Assembly (NCBI GenBank): GCA_003550305.1
Contig: QKYT01000272.1
Span: forward strand, 90,633 to 110,041
Source of the DNA: Glomus cerebriforme
Lineage: Eukaryota; Glomeromycota; Glomeromycetes; Glomerales; Glomeraceae
Direction: 5' to 3'
DNA length: 19,409 bases
Shown: in pieces, positions 1 through 8,780 of the stretch
How the letters are laid out: each line of letters opens with the position of its first letter
Position numbering within the stretch: the stretch's first letter is position 1
Notes under the pieces: generated by a model
Seen by the model: only the letters and a program-made list of their open reading frames with translations
Told to the model about the DNA's origin: nothing
Databases searched by the model: none
Translations under genes and position numbers: made by a program

Positions 1-17
1 GTCAAAGAAGCAATTGC

Positions 18-121
18 AATTGCAATATGCAATATGCAATATGCAATTTGTCGCAAGTTGCAAGTCGCAATTTGCAAATCACAAATCGCAATTTGCATAT
101 TGCATATTGCATATTGCAATT
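18..121. repeat. AT-rich foldback (inverted) repeat built of a 7-bp unit
   Basis: Positions 18-50 are the reverse complement of 89-121 with one mismatch in 33 bp, separated by a 38-bp spacer that is itself rich in GCAA/TTGC. Each arm contains three tandem copies of the 7-mer AATATGC or its complement, so the stretch could form a long cruciform or hairpin. A short chance ORF is open on each strand here only because the repeat is symmetrical; I do not regard either as a gene. One ambiguous base (N) lies just outside at 136. It is probably a microsatellite-derived palindrome. Confidence 0.85.
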
Positions 122-130
122 AGCATATAT

Positions 131-732
131 TATAANATTGAACTCAAATGCTTGCATAAGGCCTTTCCTAATTTGATTGAAAAATATATGAAATATTGAC
201 GATCTGTTCAACGCCTAACCAAATTGAGCGGAAAAATGCATATATTTGGAAATGATCGTAGGAATTTTTTTTCCATCAAACGCTTTCTTATGCTAACTTA
301 TGCTAAAAAAATACAGTACCTAATAACCTTATAAAAAATTTTTCAGAAAAAATGATCACGTGACCATAGTAAATCTAATTAGAAAAGGTGGCTATATGCT
401 TGTCCGCACACGTGTAGGAACCCCTCCTAGAATCTTAACTTTCTCTTCATAGGCCTGCGAATTGGTGATAAAGGGACTTCAAGTGCACTCTGGATGTAAG
501 GCAGTCTGTACTAGGCAACGTCTCAGAAAAGTAGCTATAAACTATGTAGTTTAGGTATTTTATGTAGGATTTATTTTCTTTTTTTTAGTTAGTTTTTCCA
601 AAAATCCCCAATGCCTTTTATTTTTTTTTATTTTCCGGTAAAGAACTTAACAGCTATCAGGTTAGCCTAGGATATTAGGATTTAGCCTAGATTATTTTTA
701 AGACCTGTATCACATGTTTATCATGTTTTTAC
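131..732. other. Intergenic, no gene seen
   Basis: No convincing coding region on either strand. The part from about 365 to 540 is clearly less AT-rich than its surroundings and may be an eroded repeat, but I see no terminal repeats or target duplication. Two CACGTG palindromes occur at 357-362 and 409-414. A direct repeat TTAGCCTAG occurs twice around 663-690. Confidence 0.5.
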
Positions 733-911
733 TAAATTTAGGGGACGTCTAGAGCGGGGGGTAAAAGTCACATGCCTTCTAAGCACGTGACTTTCACAGG
801 GTGCGATGCTTCTTACTCGCTATGCTCGTAAGAAGCCTCGAACAAATAGCACCCCCCGCGACATGTCACGGGGGTGCTACTTGCCCCCGCTATAGGCGCC
901 CCCTAAATTTA
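733..911. mobile_element. Non-autonomous inverted-repeat DNA element (MITE-like), GC-rich, multi-hairpin
   Basis: The outer 28 bp (733-760) match the reverse complement of 884-911 with three mismatches. The outermost eight bases on both sides are the self-complementary 8-mer TAAATTTA, so this is either the end of the inverted repeat or an 8-bp target duplication around ends starting GGGG (8-bp duplications are typical of hAT elements). Inside are three further hairpins: 764-775 with 783-794 (11 of 12 paired), 804-816 with 828-840 (12 of 13), and a near-palindrome 847-879 centred on ACATGT and flanked by C- and G-runs. There is no coding capacity. The element is a sharp GC island in AT-rich DNA. 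The family is not recognised; the class is inferred. Confidence 0.75.
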
Positions 912-1030
912 CCAATAAAAAGCTGTTTCGATGAAAAAAAAAGTTTTTTTCTCATTTAGAATCTTTATTTAATGTAGTCTTTAAAAAAAAAAAGTTAATT
1001 TTTAAAAAAAATATTTAGAATCACAAATAA

Positions 1031-1355
1031 AAAAAAAATGTCATAATTTTGGATCTGCCAAACGCTTGGTTTCATTTACATTGAAGCAGCACTTAATCTC
1101 AATGCATTCATTTAATATCTTGCGCTGCGGATCCAAATATTTTTTAAAAAAAATACTTTCTGTAAATGTTTCTCTCAAGCTTTTGATGATATTTTTAAAT
1201 AGTAAGTACTTAAGTTACTAGGATTTTCAAACTATTTCTAAATTGTTAAATTTAGAAGGATGTCTCTCAACTTTATTAAGGATTTTGTTATTATTGTAAT
1301 TTGCAAAATAATCCAGTCAGAATTCTTTTATTATTGTAAACCACTAGAATTGTGT
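1031..1355 (+). repeat. Diverged copy A of a ~350-bp dispersed repeat (partner at 14383-14745)
   Basis: Four blocks recur in the same order and orientation in the partner. They are the A-run plus ATGTCATAATTTTG at 1031-1051, TTTCTCTCAAG followed by TTTTGATGA near 1169-1189, GGATGTCTCT at 1258-1267, and AGAATTGTG near 1346-1354. Spacing differs by up to about 85 bp, so the copies are old and carry indels. No ORF is conserved between them. No terminal repeats were seen, so the class is unknown. Confidence 0.6.
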
Positions 1356-1813
1356 TTAAACCACTGATCATAGACAAACTAAGGCCAATGGAAGTTATCA
1401 TATTAAATAAAACTAGCCATAGAGAAATCACAAGCTACCATCATTATGGGGTTCCCAAATAATTTTATAGGATGATTCATAATATTCGGAAAAAATATTG
1501 AAAAGAGAAAATAGGTTTCTGTCACTCCTTCGCCATTGGGATAACTGATATTGTTACCGCTGTAATTTATAAATCGGTTTCGTGTGATTCGGGAGAATTA
1601 TTTTATATTTTCAATGTTTTACATTTAGAAATTATTACTAGAAATTCATTTATTTATTACTTATGGCATACAAAAACGTGGTTCAGTATGTTAATTAATT
1701 ATTCATTATTAAAATAAAATGATTGAAGCAATAATTAATCTTATCTTTTATTAATTTGCTGGAAATCAGAAAAATATTTATACTTTTTCATGATATTAAA
1801 AAAAATATTACTC
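1356..1813. other. Intergenic, no gene seen
   Basis: AT-rich sequence with stops in all frames; no repeat, RNA gene or regulatory site that I can support. Confidence 0.5.
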
Positions 1814-1829
1814 GTGGGTCTATACTCAA
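1814..1829. repeat. Target-site duplication, left copy (16 bp)
   Basis: GTGGGTCTATACTCAA is repeated exactly at 2200-2215, flanking the retroelement fragment between them. Confidence 0.85.
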
Positions 1830-2199
1830 TTTTTTTTATTTTTATTTTTATTTAAGACGTAGAGTGCGTCGCAAAAATGGCTACTGAGAATATTTGTGGC
1901 TGAGCCCCCCTAATGGGTAAACTGCCTACACCTAAATCGAAGGAGCAGTAGCTCATTCACACTGGGTAAGGAAAAGGGGAAAAAACAAAATACAATTAAG
2001 GAGAAAAAAAACAAATGTTGTAGTGCCTGAAAAGTATCACCACGACAGATAGGTTATACAGCCGTTCCGACACGTTCTGCCCTGAAGAAAACGTTAGTTT
2101 TACTGGAAAAAAATTATGACCGAACTTCAGGTGAACGCAACTATAAACCATTTTTCACACCCAATCAAACCTAAAAGAGGGAGGGATCATTTTTTAATT
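1830..2199 (-). mobile_element. Retroelement fragment (LINE 3' end or SINE), minus strand
   Basis: The 370-bp insert is bounded by an exact 16-bp direct repeat (1814-1829 and 2200-2215). Read on the minus strand it ends in an A-rich tail of AAAAT-type units (1830-1853 on the plus strand as T-rich DNA) directly against the target duplication. An A-tail plus a long variable-length target duplication is the signature of target-primed reverse transcription. The body is much less AT-rich than its surroundings. I see no reverse transcriptase motif and no good pol III A/B box, so a 5'-truncated LINE 3' end is more likely than a SINE. It lies only 19 bp from the target duplication of the neighbouring MULE. 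Confidence 0.75.
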
Positions 2200-2215
2200 G
2201 TGGGTCTATACTCAA
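2200..2215. repeat. Target-site duplication, right copy (16 bp)
   Basis: Exact copy of 1814-1829, lying at the 5' end of the minus-strand retroelement fragment. Confidence 0.85.
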
Positions 2216-2234
2216 GTGACAAATAAAACAGATA

Positions 2235-2244
2235 AATACTTCAT
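2235..2244. repeat. MULE target-site duplication, left copy (10 bp)
   Basis: AATACTTCAT abuts the left inverted repeat and matches AACACTTCAT at 3613-3622 in 9 of 10 positions. Target duplications of 9-10 bp are typical of Mutator-like elements. Confidence 0.85.
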
Positions 2245-2334
2245 AACCACCCTAGCGTCGCCACCAAAAAATGGTAGCCGGTTTTGATCTGCCGGGTAAC
2301 ACGTGATTTCGGATAACAACTTTCGGTACTTTCA
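2245..2334 (+). repeat. MULE terminal inverted repeat, left
   Basis: Ninety bases starting AACCACCCTAGCGTCGCC match the reverse complement of 3524-3612. The repeat contains CACGTG at 2300-2305. It is richer in GC than the element interior. Confidence 0.9.
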
Positions 2335-2437
2335 ATTTGATCATCCATTAAATGTATGATACGTTGATACTGTACGTGGCGTAATGTTTTTAATTTTTTT
2401 TTCTCGTTATCAAACAAATAAACCTTTATATTTAATT

Positions 2438-3334
2438 ATGTCAACAAAATAAAATTTTATGAAGAGTTTCTGAATGAAAAAGGTGTTGCTCTAAAAAAGT
2501 GCTTACGTTGTTGAGATAAAATTAAGACTGCTCATTCAAAAAAAAACTTACAGCCTGATATAATTAGATATTTGGATATTACTGAAACTGTATACAACTC
2601 TTTAATTTCATTAGAAAATGTTAATGAATTTTATGAAGGAGAAAATGAAGAGTTACTTCTAACTTTTAATATTGAATTATCATCTTTTTATGATGCTATT
2701 TTAGAAGACAATGAATCAATAATGAACATGAAATTGGACATCATATAATAAAAGAATTTAAAAAAGAATGGAAACAGCATGAAAAAAAAACTGCACAAAT
2801 AAATGGCAAATATTTAACAGACCCAGCTAAATGGATATGTTCATGTCCTGCATATATTAAAAGCCGTTTCTTTTTGTGCAAACATTTAGTCAACTCTGTT
2901 GAAAAAGTTGATGGAATATTTTTAAAAAAGCGAGTGGTTGTTCTTGTTTTATACATATTTATACTACCTAATATTTATCATTCAATTAAAGGTACAAAGA
3001 AATGGAAATTATCCATTAATTTCATCGTATGAAGGCGAACTAGTAAATGTATTCTGCTTTGAGAATACACTGGAGCAACAAAGTCAAAATATTCCAATAA
3101 CTCAAGATTCAATTGTTGAGAATGAAAATAATTATATTATTGAAAGTGATGATGATACAAATATTATATATAACAAAGTACTGTATTTTTTAATTTTTTA
3201 TTTATGAAAATGTTAATTTTTAGACTAAAGAATTATTAGATGAATCGCGTAATAAGCCAAAATGGCACTTATGGTTAAAAAACATTCGTTCAAATTTCAA
3301 TTCATTAGAAAAAATGAATAAAGAAAGATTTTAA
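2438..3334 (+). pseudogene. MULE transposase remnant with SWIM zinc finger, frameshifted
   Basis: The product would be a DNA transposase acting on the flanking inverted repeats. A possible ATG at 2438 is followed at once by a frameshift. The reading frame from 2443 has an internal TGA at 2512-2514 and runs on to about 2720, then continues in another frame from 2721. That frame carries WICSCP...CKH (2832-2885), a CxC-x10-CxH SWIM finger of the type found near the C-terminus of MULE transposases. Two introns fit well: 2934-2991 (58 nt, GT-AG, phase 0), joining KKR to VQRNGNYP, and 3178-3223 (46 nt, GT-AG), joining YNK to TKELLDESRN. The frame then ends at TAA 3332-3334. No DDE domain is present, so a large internal part is deleted. 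The lesions are a frameshift near the start, one nonsense codon and a frameshift near 2721. Confidence 0.8.
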
Positions 3335-3523
3335 TAAAAATACAAGATATTGGGAATAGTAATATTATTTCTTTATAAATATAATTAGAATAAAATAAAA
3401 ATAAGTATGTCTAATATTTTAACTTGAGACAACATGTTTAATTTTAACAAGATTCAATAAATTAAATAATGAAAATATTTTACGCTGCATTTTAATAAAA
3501 TTTTACATGATAAATTTTATTAA

Positions 3524-3612
3524 TGAAAGTACCGAAAGTTGTTATCCGAAATCACGTGTTATCCGCAGATCAAAACCGGCTACCATTTTTTGGTGGCGAC
3601 GCTAGGGTGGTT
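3524..3612 (-). repeat. MULE terminal inverted repeat, right
   Basis: Eighty-nine bases, reverse complement of the left end, with one indel and one substitution relative to it. It contains CACGTG at 3553-3558. Confidence 0.9.
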
Positions 3613-3622
3613 AACACTTCAT
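3613..3622. repeat. MULE target-site duplication, right copy (10 bp)
   Basis: AACACTTCAT, with one mismatch to the left copy at 2235-2244. Confidence 0.85.
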
Positions 3623-3925
3623 ACCGATATCAGTCATATCACGTGATATAATTAAACAATCATACGTCTTAACTGTTGTGCTCTAAGTCATAATTTGCCT
3701 CAAATCAAAAATAATTACTATATAGGGAAAGTATCGTGGGTATGTCTTAAGACATTACAAAAATGGGCCAATAATTTTTAATATTCCTAGTTGTACAGTA
3801 GATTTAATAATAATTTTCGTGCACCCATACTTTTTTGAGGTAAGTATTAAAATTTATTAATAGAAATTATAATAAATTCTTTCTTTATTCTCGTCAAATA
3901 ATTACTTTGCAAAAATAACGTTAAA

Positions 3926-4166
3926 ATGAATGGAAATGAACTCAAGTTCTAATAGAATCTGGATTTAATAAATTGTGATAAATATCAGTTAAATATCTGA
4001 TGAAAATTCAAATTCAATAAGAATCAACCATAAGGATTGCTTTTATTGCAATAAACCATTTACTGAAGAATTGTGATGTAAAGAATGTGATTCTCGTTGC
4101 AATTGGTTCTTTTCAGAAAAAAAAATGCAAAGCAATGAAGATCTATATCAATATTTTTTTTTATAA
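3926..4166 (+). pseudogene. Decayed N-terminal fragment of a TKL-type kinase
   Basis: No long ORF survives, but three short frames reproduce the N-terminal region of the two intact kinases in this window. After an ATG at 3926 come LIESGFNKL (compare IESEFNKL in kinase A), ISDENSNSIRINHKDC from 3993 (compare ISDNSIKINHKNC in kinase B), and then C-x2-C...(stop)CKEC at 4038-4094, where the stop TGA replaces the Trp of WCKEC. The frame fades out at about 4166, and no glycine loop or later kinase motif follows. The lesions are at least two frameshifts plus the TGA. Unlike both intact paralogues, this copy keeps all four cysteines of a C-x2-C / C-x2-C pair. I infer an old duplicate reduced to its first exon. 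Confidence 0.65.
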
Positions 4167-5122
4167 AACGTTGCAACTTATAACGTCAAATACTAGCAAT
4201 TTTTGATGGGAATAAATTTCTCTTTCTGATAAAATTCTATATATTTATTCAAAAATTATTAGATGGCGTTCTTTAAACTTCTCTGTTCTTTACTATTTGT
4301 AAAGGAGAAGTATGATTTAGTAAGCAATACGTGTTCTCAAAGATTTCTATGTTCGAATCATATTTATCGGATAACCACAAATAAAAAAATTCTCTCTCGA
4401 TCTTTTCAATCTTTTTTTTTTTTTTTTTTTTTTTTTGCATAACATGTAAATGTACTAGTTCTTAAAATAAACAAGGAATGAATCAAACAAATTTGTGTTT
4501 AATTCGGTCATAACTAAGAACTTAGATAAATAAATCTGCATTTTGTTCAATTTTTAAAGAAAAAGTATTTTTATTAAAAAAAGTTACATGTTAAATCTCG
4601 ACCTCTCCACCCGAATTTTGTTGCAATTATGTTGGATAAATGTACCTTTAATATTGATAAAAAAAAGGTATTGTTGAAGATTTTTATTTGATAAAACATC
4701 GACATTTCATCGAACATTTTACCTCATTAAAAAGTATTAACGGTTATATATTTTGTATGAACATTAAAATTTTTATATTTATATAAATCTTATTAATATT
4801 GAAAATAATAATTAAATAATTCGTGTTCTTGCGAAAGAAAAAGCTTTATCATGATATTTATTTATCTACTCAATTAACTATGATCACAATAATTTTTTTA
4901 TTTATGAAAAAAAAGTCGTTGATGTAAAAAAAAAAAAAAAAAGTAAATAAATAAATAACATTCTAAATATTATCGTACAACTGTACAAGCATTTATTTCG
5001 AAAATTACAACTTAAAAAAAAATTAAAAATCACATAAACATCGCGGACCTCTTATCAACTATACCTTATGACCCGAACAATATGAAATAGGCAAAAAAAA
5101 CGCGTAGAATAGGTCAAAATAA
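4167..5122. other. Intergenic, homopolymer-rich, no gene seen
   Basis: Stops are dense in all frames. Notable simple sequences are a 25-base T-run at 4412-4436 and a 17-base A-run at 4926-4942 followed by AAAT repeats. A GTTCGAATC string near 4350 looks like a tRNA T-loop but has no matching acceptor or D-arm. Nothing else supported. Confidence 0.5.
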
Positions 5123-5343
5123 TCATGTAAATCTTTCCTTTTTTAAATAATTTTCAATAATGTTGGCCAGAATATTATTACCTTTTTTAGTAACTCGCTG
5201 ACATTATTGTAATTCCGGCCCTGAAAAAATGCGTAGAGCTGATAGTAAATTTTTTCCAATTTCTTGTTATGATACCTATTTATATAGATGAAACCATTTT
5301 TTTTATCAAATATATTGAAAACATTGAAGATATTATCGGTCAT
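5123..5343 (-). pseudogene. Small hypothetical ORF broken by a one-base shift in an A-run
   Basis: From ATG at 5343 the minus strand is open for 66 codons to 5143, with a believable mixed composition (LYAFFQGRNYNNVSELLKK). At the six-base A-run near 5182-5187 the frame then turns poor (VIIFWPTLL). A shift of one base there gives a better continuation, GNNILANIIENYLKKERFT, ending at TGA 5125-5123, for a product of about 79 aa. This could be an inactivating indel, a homopolymer sequencing error, or chance. No domain, signal peptide or family is recognised. An upstream exon cannot be excluded. Confidence 0.35.
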
Positions 5344-6151
5344 CGAATGTCAAGCTTATTATATACACACTCGAAGGCCGAAACTCGAAACCGCTCAATT
5401 CTTATCCTACTTGAGCCAAAAAATTTTGTAAAATATATTGATTAAAAAATTTTGATAAACTTTAAACTTTATATATTATGTGTGCCAGAAATCACATAAT
5501 TTCATCACTTAATACTTTTGTTAATTATTTTTAATTTCGAAAAATTTTCAAAATTTTCGGATTATATTTCGATTGTAAGATGAAAAAAGAATAAATGATT
5601 TTTTATTAATAGCCATATCACAGTTGACAGTTCCAGTAAAAAATAAACTTAGTCATGTCTCAACTAAAAATATGGGTCAAATGAAAGGGGGAGGTAAATT
5701 GTTTCGGCTATTTTAATTATTGTCAAAATAAAAAATATTTATTTTTGTGTAACAACATTACAACTCTGTATAGCATCTCGTACCAATCTTTTCTTTTCAT
5801 TATATACAAATACAATGTTGTGTAAAATATTGTCATGTGCATAATGATATTTTTGGAAAAAAAAAATTTTCTTAAACTCCGATCGAATAAATAAGAAAGA
5901 AAAAAATAAAAGTTTCTTAAATTTTCTACAACTTTCGATGTCTCTTTGTTTGAATAAATTTGTTTATATTTTGTGTAAATTTGGTTAATTTTATGATTTA
6001 TTATGAAATTTCCTATTTACGTAACTCATCAAATGTTCGCATTTTTGTACCACCTACATGCTTTATTTAAGCGTACTCGTTTTAACGTTCGCTTTTTTTA
6101 AAACTTTTATTATACACATTACTTATAAAAAAAAAAACTTTAATCAATATT
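5344..6151. other. Intergenic; presumed promoter side of the 6152 gene
   Basis: No coding region found. The last 40 bases before ATG 6152 are A/T-rich (TATTATACAC followed by an A-run), as expected for a 5' leader, but no specific element can be called. Confidence 0.4.
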
Positions 6152-7555
6152 ATGTCTAATATACCTTCTAATGTTAATCTCGACAATATTTTTGCAAGTC
6201 TTGCTGATCTCTTGCAACCCATTGATGAACCAAAATGTCCTGGTATTCGCTTTGTAGAAAGTACAAAATTTAGTGAATATATCGCAAAGTCTTGTAGAGG
6301 AAATATTTTACCTCTTAACGAACAAACGCAACGTATGTTGCATTTAGAAGAAATTAAACTTCAATTGGCCTTTGTTACGAATATGGAAGAGATTGATGAT
6401 CTTATTCAAAAATTGAATAATTTTACCAATGAAGAACAACAAACATATACGGCAAGAATTCAAGTTCAATTAATAACTCGTTTATTGTCATATTCGTTAC
6501 AATTTCGAAGATGTCTTTCTGCTGTACCTGATGAACGTATTACTTCTGCCATTACCGCTGTTTCCGATTATAAAAATGGTTTATTAGATCTTTTCAATCC
6601 TTTTACAACATTAGATTATAAATTTTTACAAAATAATTTCTTGGAGAAGGCTAAGGATGCATTACAAATCACTTTCAATCCGTATGTATCAATAAAAACC
6701 TGATTTTGGTTTCACATGAAAAAAAACTCTAACGTTTTTTTAAAAAATGTTTGATCAACAGGTTCGGTGATCCAATGGGTGATATAAAAGCGTAACGTAT
6801 CATTTTATTTCATTTACTTTTTTTTTATATATTCTATAATGTAATTAAATTTTAACACCAGATTTTTTTTTTTCTCTTTTTATCATTGTAGAATTATTGT
6901 CGGATGTTCACCTTTTTTAATTAATGGTGGTTTAATACAACCTTTGGATAGTGAAGTTTCCTTGATGGAAAATCTTTATCGTCAATCAGCTGGACAATAT
7001 AAATTATTCAACGAAGCTAGTCATAGCGATGGATCCTTTTTACAATTTGGATTTAAGGAATACGTACGTCATAAAATTCCAATGAAACGGGTTATTAACG
7101 GAGCGTATACTTGTTATGTAGACCCTTTGAGTAAAACATATTATTATACTACTCTTACTTTTGATCCATTTAGATTTAAAGTTTTAAAAAATCTTCTCAT
7201 TTATGAAATTGTTAGTGGAAAAGCTGCTTATTTTCATAGTGCTTTACATTTTTTTTTAAGTATGTGTACATGTGAAGAAGATTTTCAATTGATGATCGAG
7301 TATGGTGTTATTCAATGGTGTTATCCAATGGAAGGTTATTCTTTCTTTTGTGAATTGATGAAAGAATTATTGGATGTTATGTATTGTTGGAAATTTACTA
7401 ATGCTCGAACATGGCATACTGAATTGGTTAAAATTGCAAAATGGAAGGATAAAAAAGAGGATACATCTAAATGGGATGACTTTGCAATATCTTGTTATAA
7501 TGGTGGGTTACTTAAAACAGAAGTAACCACTACTTTATACAAGAGTCTATGTTGA
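6152..7555 (+). CDS. Hypothetical protein, 407 aa, three exons
   Basis: Exons 6152-6681, 6762-6791 and 6892-7555 join in frame. Intron 1 (6682-6761) has a strong GTATGT donor, a CTAAC branch-like motif and an ACAG acceptor. Exon 2 is a 30-nt micro-exon (FGDPMGDIK). Intron 2 (6792-6891) ends TTGTAG. The start is the first ATG after an A-rich leader, and the stop TGA is followed by a 22-base T-run. The N-terminal part (to about residue 177) is mostly helical in character, with LEEIKLQLAF and IQVQLITRLL. The C-terminal part is rich in aromatic residues and has a Cys cluster (MCTCEEDF). No signal peptide, membrane span or catalytic motif is obvious. I do not recognise the family. Intact frames and consensus splice sites make it very likely a real gene. 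Confidence 0.85.
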
Positions 7556-8780
7556 AAAGTTATTTTTTTTTTTTTTTTTTTTTTATTTATATATATATAT
7601 ATCTGCGAAACTTTCTATATTATACTGTATAATATAAAGGGAAATAAATTATTTTATAATGAATGTAGAATTATTTTATATAAACGTTATAAATATTATA
7701 TATAATAAAGCTACCATTACTTTTTTTTAAAAAAAAAAAATTGAATGACCGCTCTGCTTTTTATAAATTTTGAATACATGGTATATAGTTCATAGTACTT
7801 ATCATAACGATAAAGAACCCTTTAAAGTTATCTCAGTTTAAATATTTGATTTCATCTTGAAAAAATTAATTCTTTCTTATCCAGGTCATGAATTCTTTTT
7901 ATTTTCTCGCTATCTCGGTTAACAATAATATGATCAATAATTTAGTTGGCAATTAAAAAATTTAGTACATATCTAATAAACGAATAATTTTATTTCTTTG
8001 GCCTTATTTTTTTAAAAAAATTAAATTATTATCTTCATATAATTAGTTAGTTTTTTTCTTTGACTTTTTTTTTAATTAACTGCTTCGCCACGCAACGCGC
8101 CTACCACGTGATTCAATATAAATACTTTTATTAAACTTTTTAGTAAGAAATCAAAGATTTTTTTTTTACAAATGTTCAAAAGTTCTAAGATTTATTTTAT
8201 ATTTTGAGATTGAATCATTTTGGAACTTGCTTGATTTCGAAATCTGTTACAGTATTACAAATATTTTTAAGAAATAATTCAACGTTAATAGCTAGCAAAT
8301 ATTAATACGTGTTGGTTTTTTAATAGTCGTCAGTAAAATAAATAAATATGTTTAATCTTTTAATGCCAAAATATATGTAGATTGGATTACTAGTTTTGAT
8401 CGTTTCATTTAAAATTTTTTTTCGTATCGACGTATTTATCATAAAAGTAATAAAAGATGAGTTTATTTTTATAAAACCATAATAAATACTAAAACTATTA
8501 TAACTTACAGTATGAAATATAATATATATTCCAATATTTATGATACCGTTCTCACAGACTTGCATGTATTTAAAATATATAATTTAGAGAAAGAGAAAGT
8601 TATCCTCTTCTAGCCCCGTTTTTTATCATAACAACATCAACCATAACATATAGTATAAAGTCTTAGAGTCAAGAAAATATATTTGTGTTTTTTTAATATA
8701 ATAAATAATACACAAAAACATTTAATTTAAACATTATTTTCATCATCAACTATATTTCAAAAAAAAAAAAATAAATAAAT
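7556..8780. other. Intergenic between two converging genes; both 3' regions
   Basis: It begins with the 3' flank of the 407-aa gene (22 T at 7563-7584; AATAAA near 7644) and ends with the 3' flank of kinase A. A minus-strand 81-codon open stretch at 8320-8565 has an Ile/Tyr/Asn composition typical of random AT-rich DNA and is not called. A small GC-richer patch near 8082-8110 ends in CACGTG (8105-8110). Nothing else seen. Confidence 0.45.

Larger units (their letters stand above)
2245..3612 (+). mobile_element. Mutator-like element (MULE), internally deleted, 1368 bp
   Basis: Long inverted ends (2245-2334 and 3524-3612), a 9-10-bp target duplication, and a transposase remnant with a SWIM zinc finger together identify a MULE. 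The two ends are almost identical, differing only by one indel and one substitution near 2292-2294, which implies insertion fairly recently. The interior, by contrast, is frameshifted and much too short for a full transposase: the DDE catalytic core is absent. It is therefore a deletion derivative that must have been moved by a transposase supplied elsewhere. Confidence 0.9.

Noticed and set aside
2..211. Short ORFs on both strands in the first 200 bases
   Set aside because: They are produced by the symmetric repeat at 18-121; the peptide is just a repeated CNMQYAI-type unit.
4290..4390. tRNA-like T-loop string GTTCGAATC
   Set aside because: No complementary acceptor stem, D-arm or anticodon stem can be built upstream, and only four of five T-stem pairs form.
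8320..8565. 81-codon minus-strand ORF
   Set aside because: Composition is that of random AT-rich DNA, with no domain, splice or context support.
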